Assembly (NCBI GenBank): GCA_009731375.1
Contig: BJOX01000020.1
Location: 1 to 26,118 of the forward strand
DNA length: 26,118 nt
Source of the DNA: Paulinella micropora
Lineage: Eukaryota > Cercozoa > Imbricatea > Euglyphida
Direction of reading: 5' to 3'
In this document: positions 25,704 to 26,118 of the stretch, piece by piece
Numbering within the stretch: position 1 is the first letter of the stretch
Layout of the letters: every line of letters starts with the position of its first letter
Made by a program: the position numbers and the translations under genes
Notes under the pieces: generated by a model
Told to the model about the DNA's origin: nothing
Database searches by the model: none
What the model saw: the letters and a program-made list of their open reading frames with translations, nothing else

Positions 25704-25910
25704 TTATTCTTATTCTTATTCTCATTCTTATTCTTATTCTCATTTTTCTGATTCATTTTCTTATTCATTTTCTTATTCTTTTTCTTATTCTTTTTCTATT
25801 CTTTTTTTAATTTTTCTTATTCTTTTTCTTATTCTTATTTTCTTATTTTCTTATTCCTATGCTTATTCTTATTCTTATTCTTATTCATATTCTTATTCTT
25901 GCATGAAGAC
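25703..25910. repeat. (TTATTC)n array, degenerate
   Basis: TTCTTA units with TTTTC and TTCTCA variants and a poly-T interruption near 25804. Confidence 0.93.
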
Positions 25911-26118
25911 GAAATTGTAGAAGATAAGAAACTTTAACGGAGAAATCAGGATTAAATATAAATCTAAGAGATAAGTAAGTAAATAATCGTATAAGTGATA
26001 ATAATAATAATAACAATAATAGTGCCTCTCTGTCAATGGCTGATGCATTTCTGCACATGCGCCTCCATCGTCTCACCCGTGAGGGGAGTACGAAGAATTG
26101 ACGATAAGCTCTAATGAC
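25911..26118. other. Terminal segment, nothing identified
   Basis: It has a short (ATA)n patch (25998-26021) and no supported gene. Confidence 0.4.

Overview
The window is eukaryotic nuclear DNA from a draft scaffold (two runs of N). The protein genes are cut into small exons (about 29-145 nt, many under 60) by short GT-AG introns (mostly 49-106 nt). Between them lie long microsatellites and decayed mobile-element sequence. This suggests an intron-rich, repeat-rich protist or alga. I cannot name the organism, and the two conserved genes (RAD51 and a p24 cargo receptor) are universal in eukaryotes.

Layout. 1-2724 (minus): 5' part of a candidate LTR retrotransposon, with a 579-bp LTR, an adjacent primer-binding-like site, a leader and a long gag-like ORF that leaves the window. 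2801-3970 (minus): complete nine-exon p24/TMED gene. 3971-6420: intergenic, holding a (GAA)n block between two copies of a 70-bp repeat. 6421-12254 (plus): complete 16-exon RAD51, 345 aa. Its first intron is filled with (CT)n, (TCTA)n, (CATA)n and (GATA)n, an 806-N gap, and a 1273-bp tandem duplication that carries a second copy of exon 2. 12255-15143: AT-rich patchwork with two unrecognised ORFs.

15144-22022: two divergent, unrecognised, intron-containing and decayed genes (minus 15144-18837, plus about 20009-22022). A recurrent small palindrome, AAAATAT-NNN-ATATTTT, lies in or near their introns. A 1161-bp exact repeat flanking the 10-N gap at 16584-16593 looks like an unmerged contig overlap, not biology. 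22023-26118: non-coding sequence, a 1.1-kb (TTATTC)n array, a minisatellite of about 98 bp, a decayed C-terminal fragment of a non-LTR retrotransposon protein, and more (TTATTC)n.

The two conserved genes act in unrelated processes: homologous recombination and ER-Golgi transport. The other coding traces are best read as mobile or decayed. The most unusual signals are the intron palindrome family, the fact that nearly every premature stop is TGA, and the duplicated RAD51 exon whose length is not a multiple of three. I saw no tRNA, rRNA or CRISPR array.
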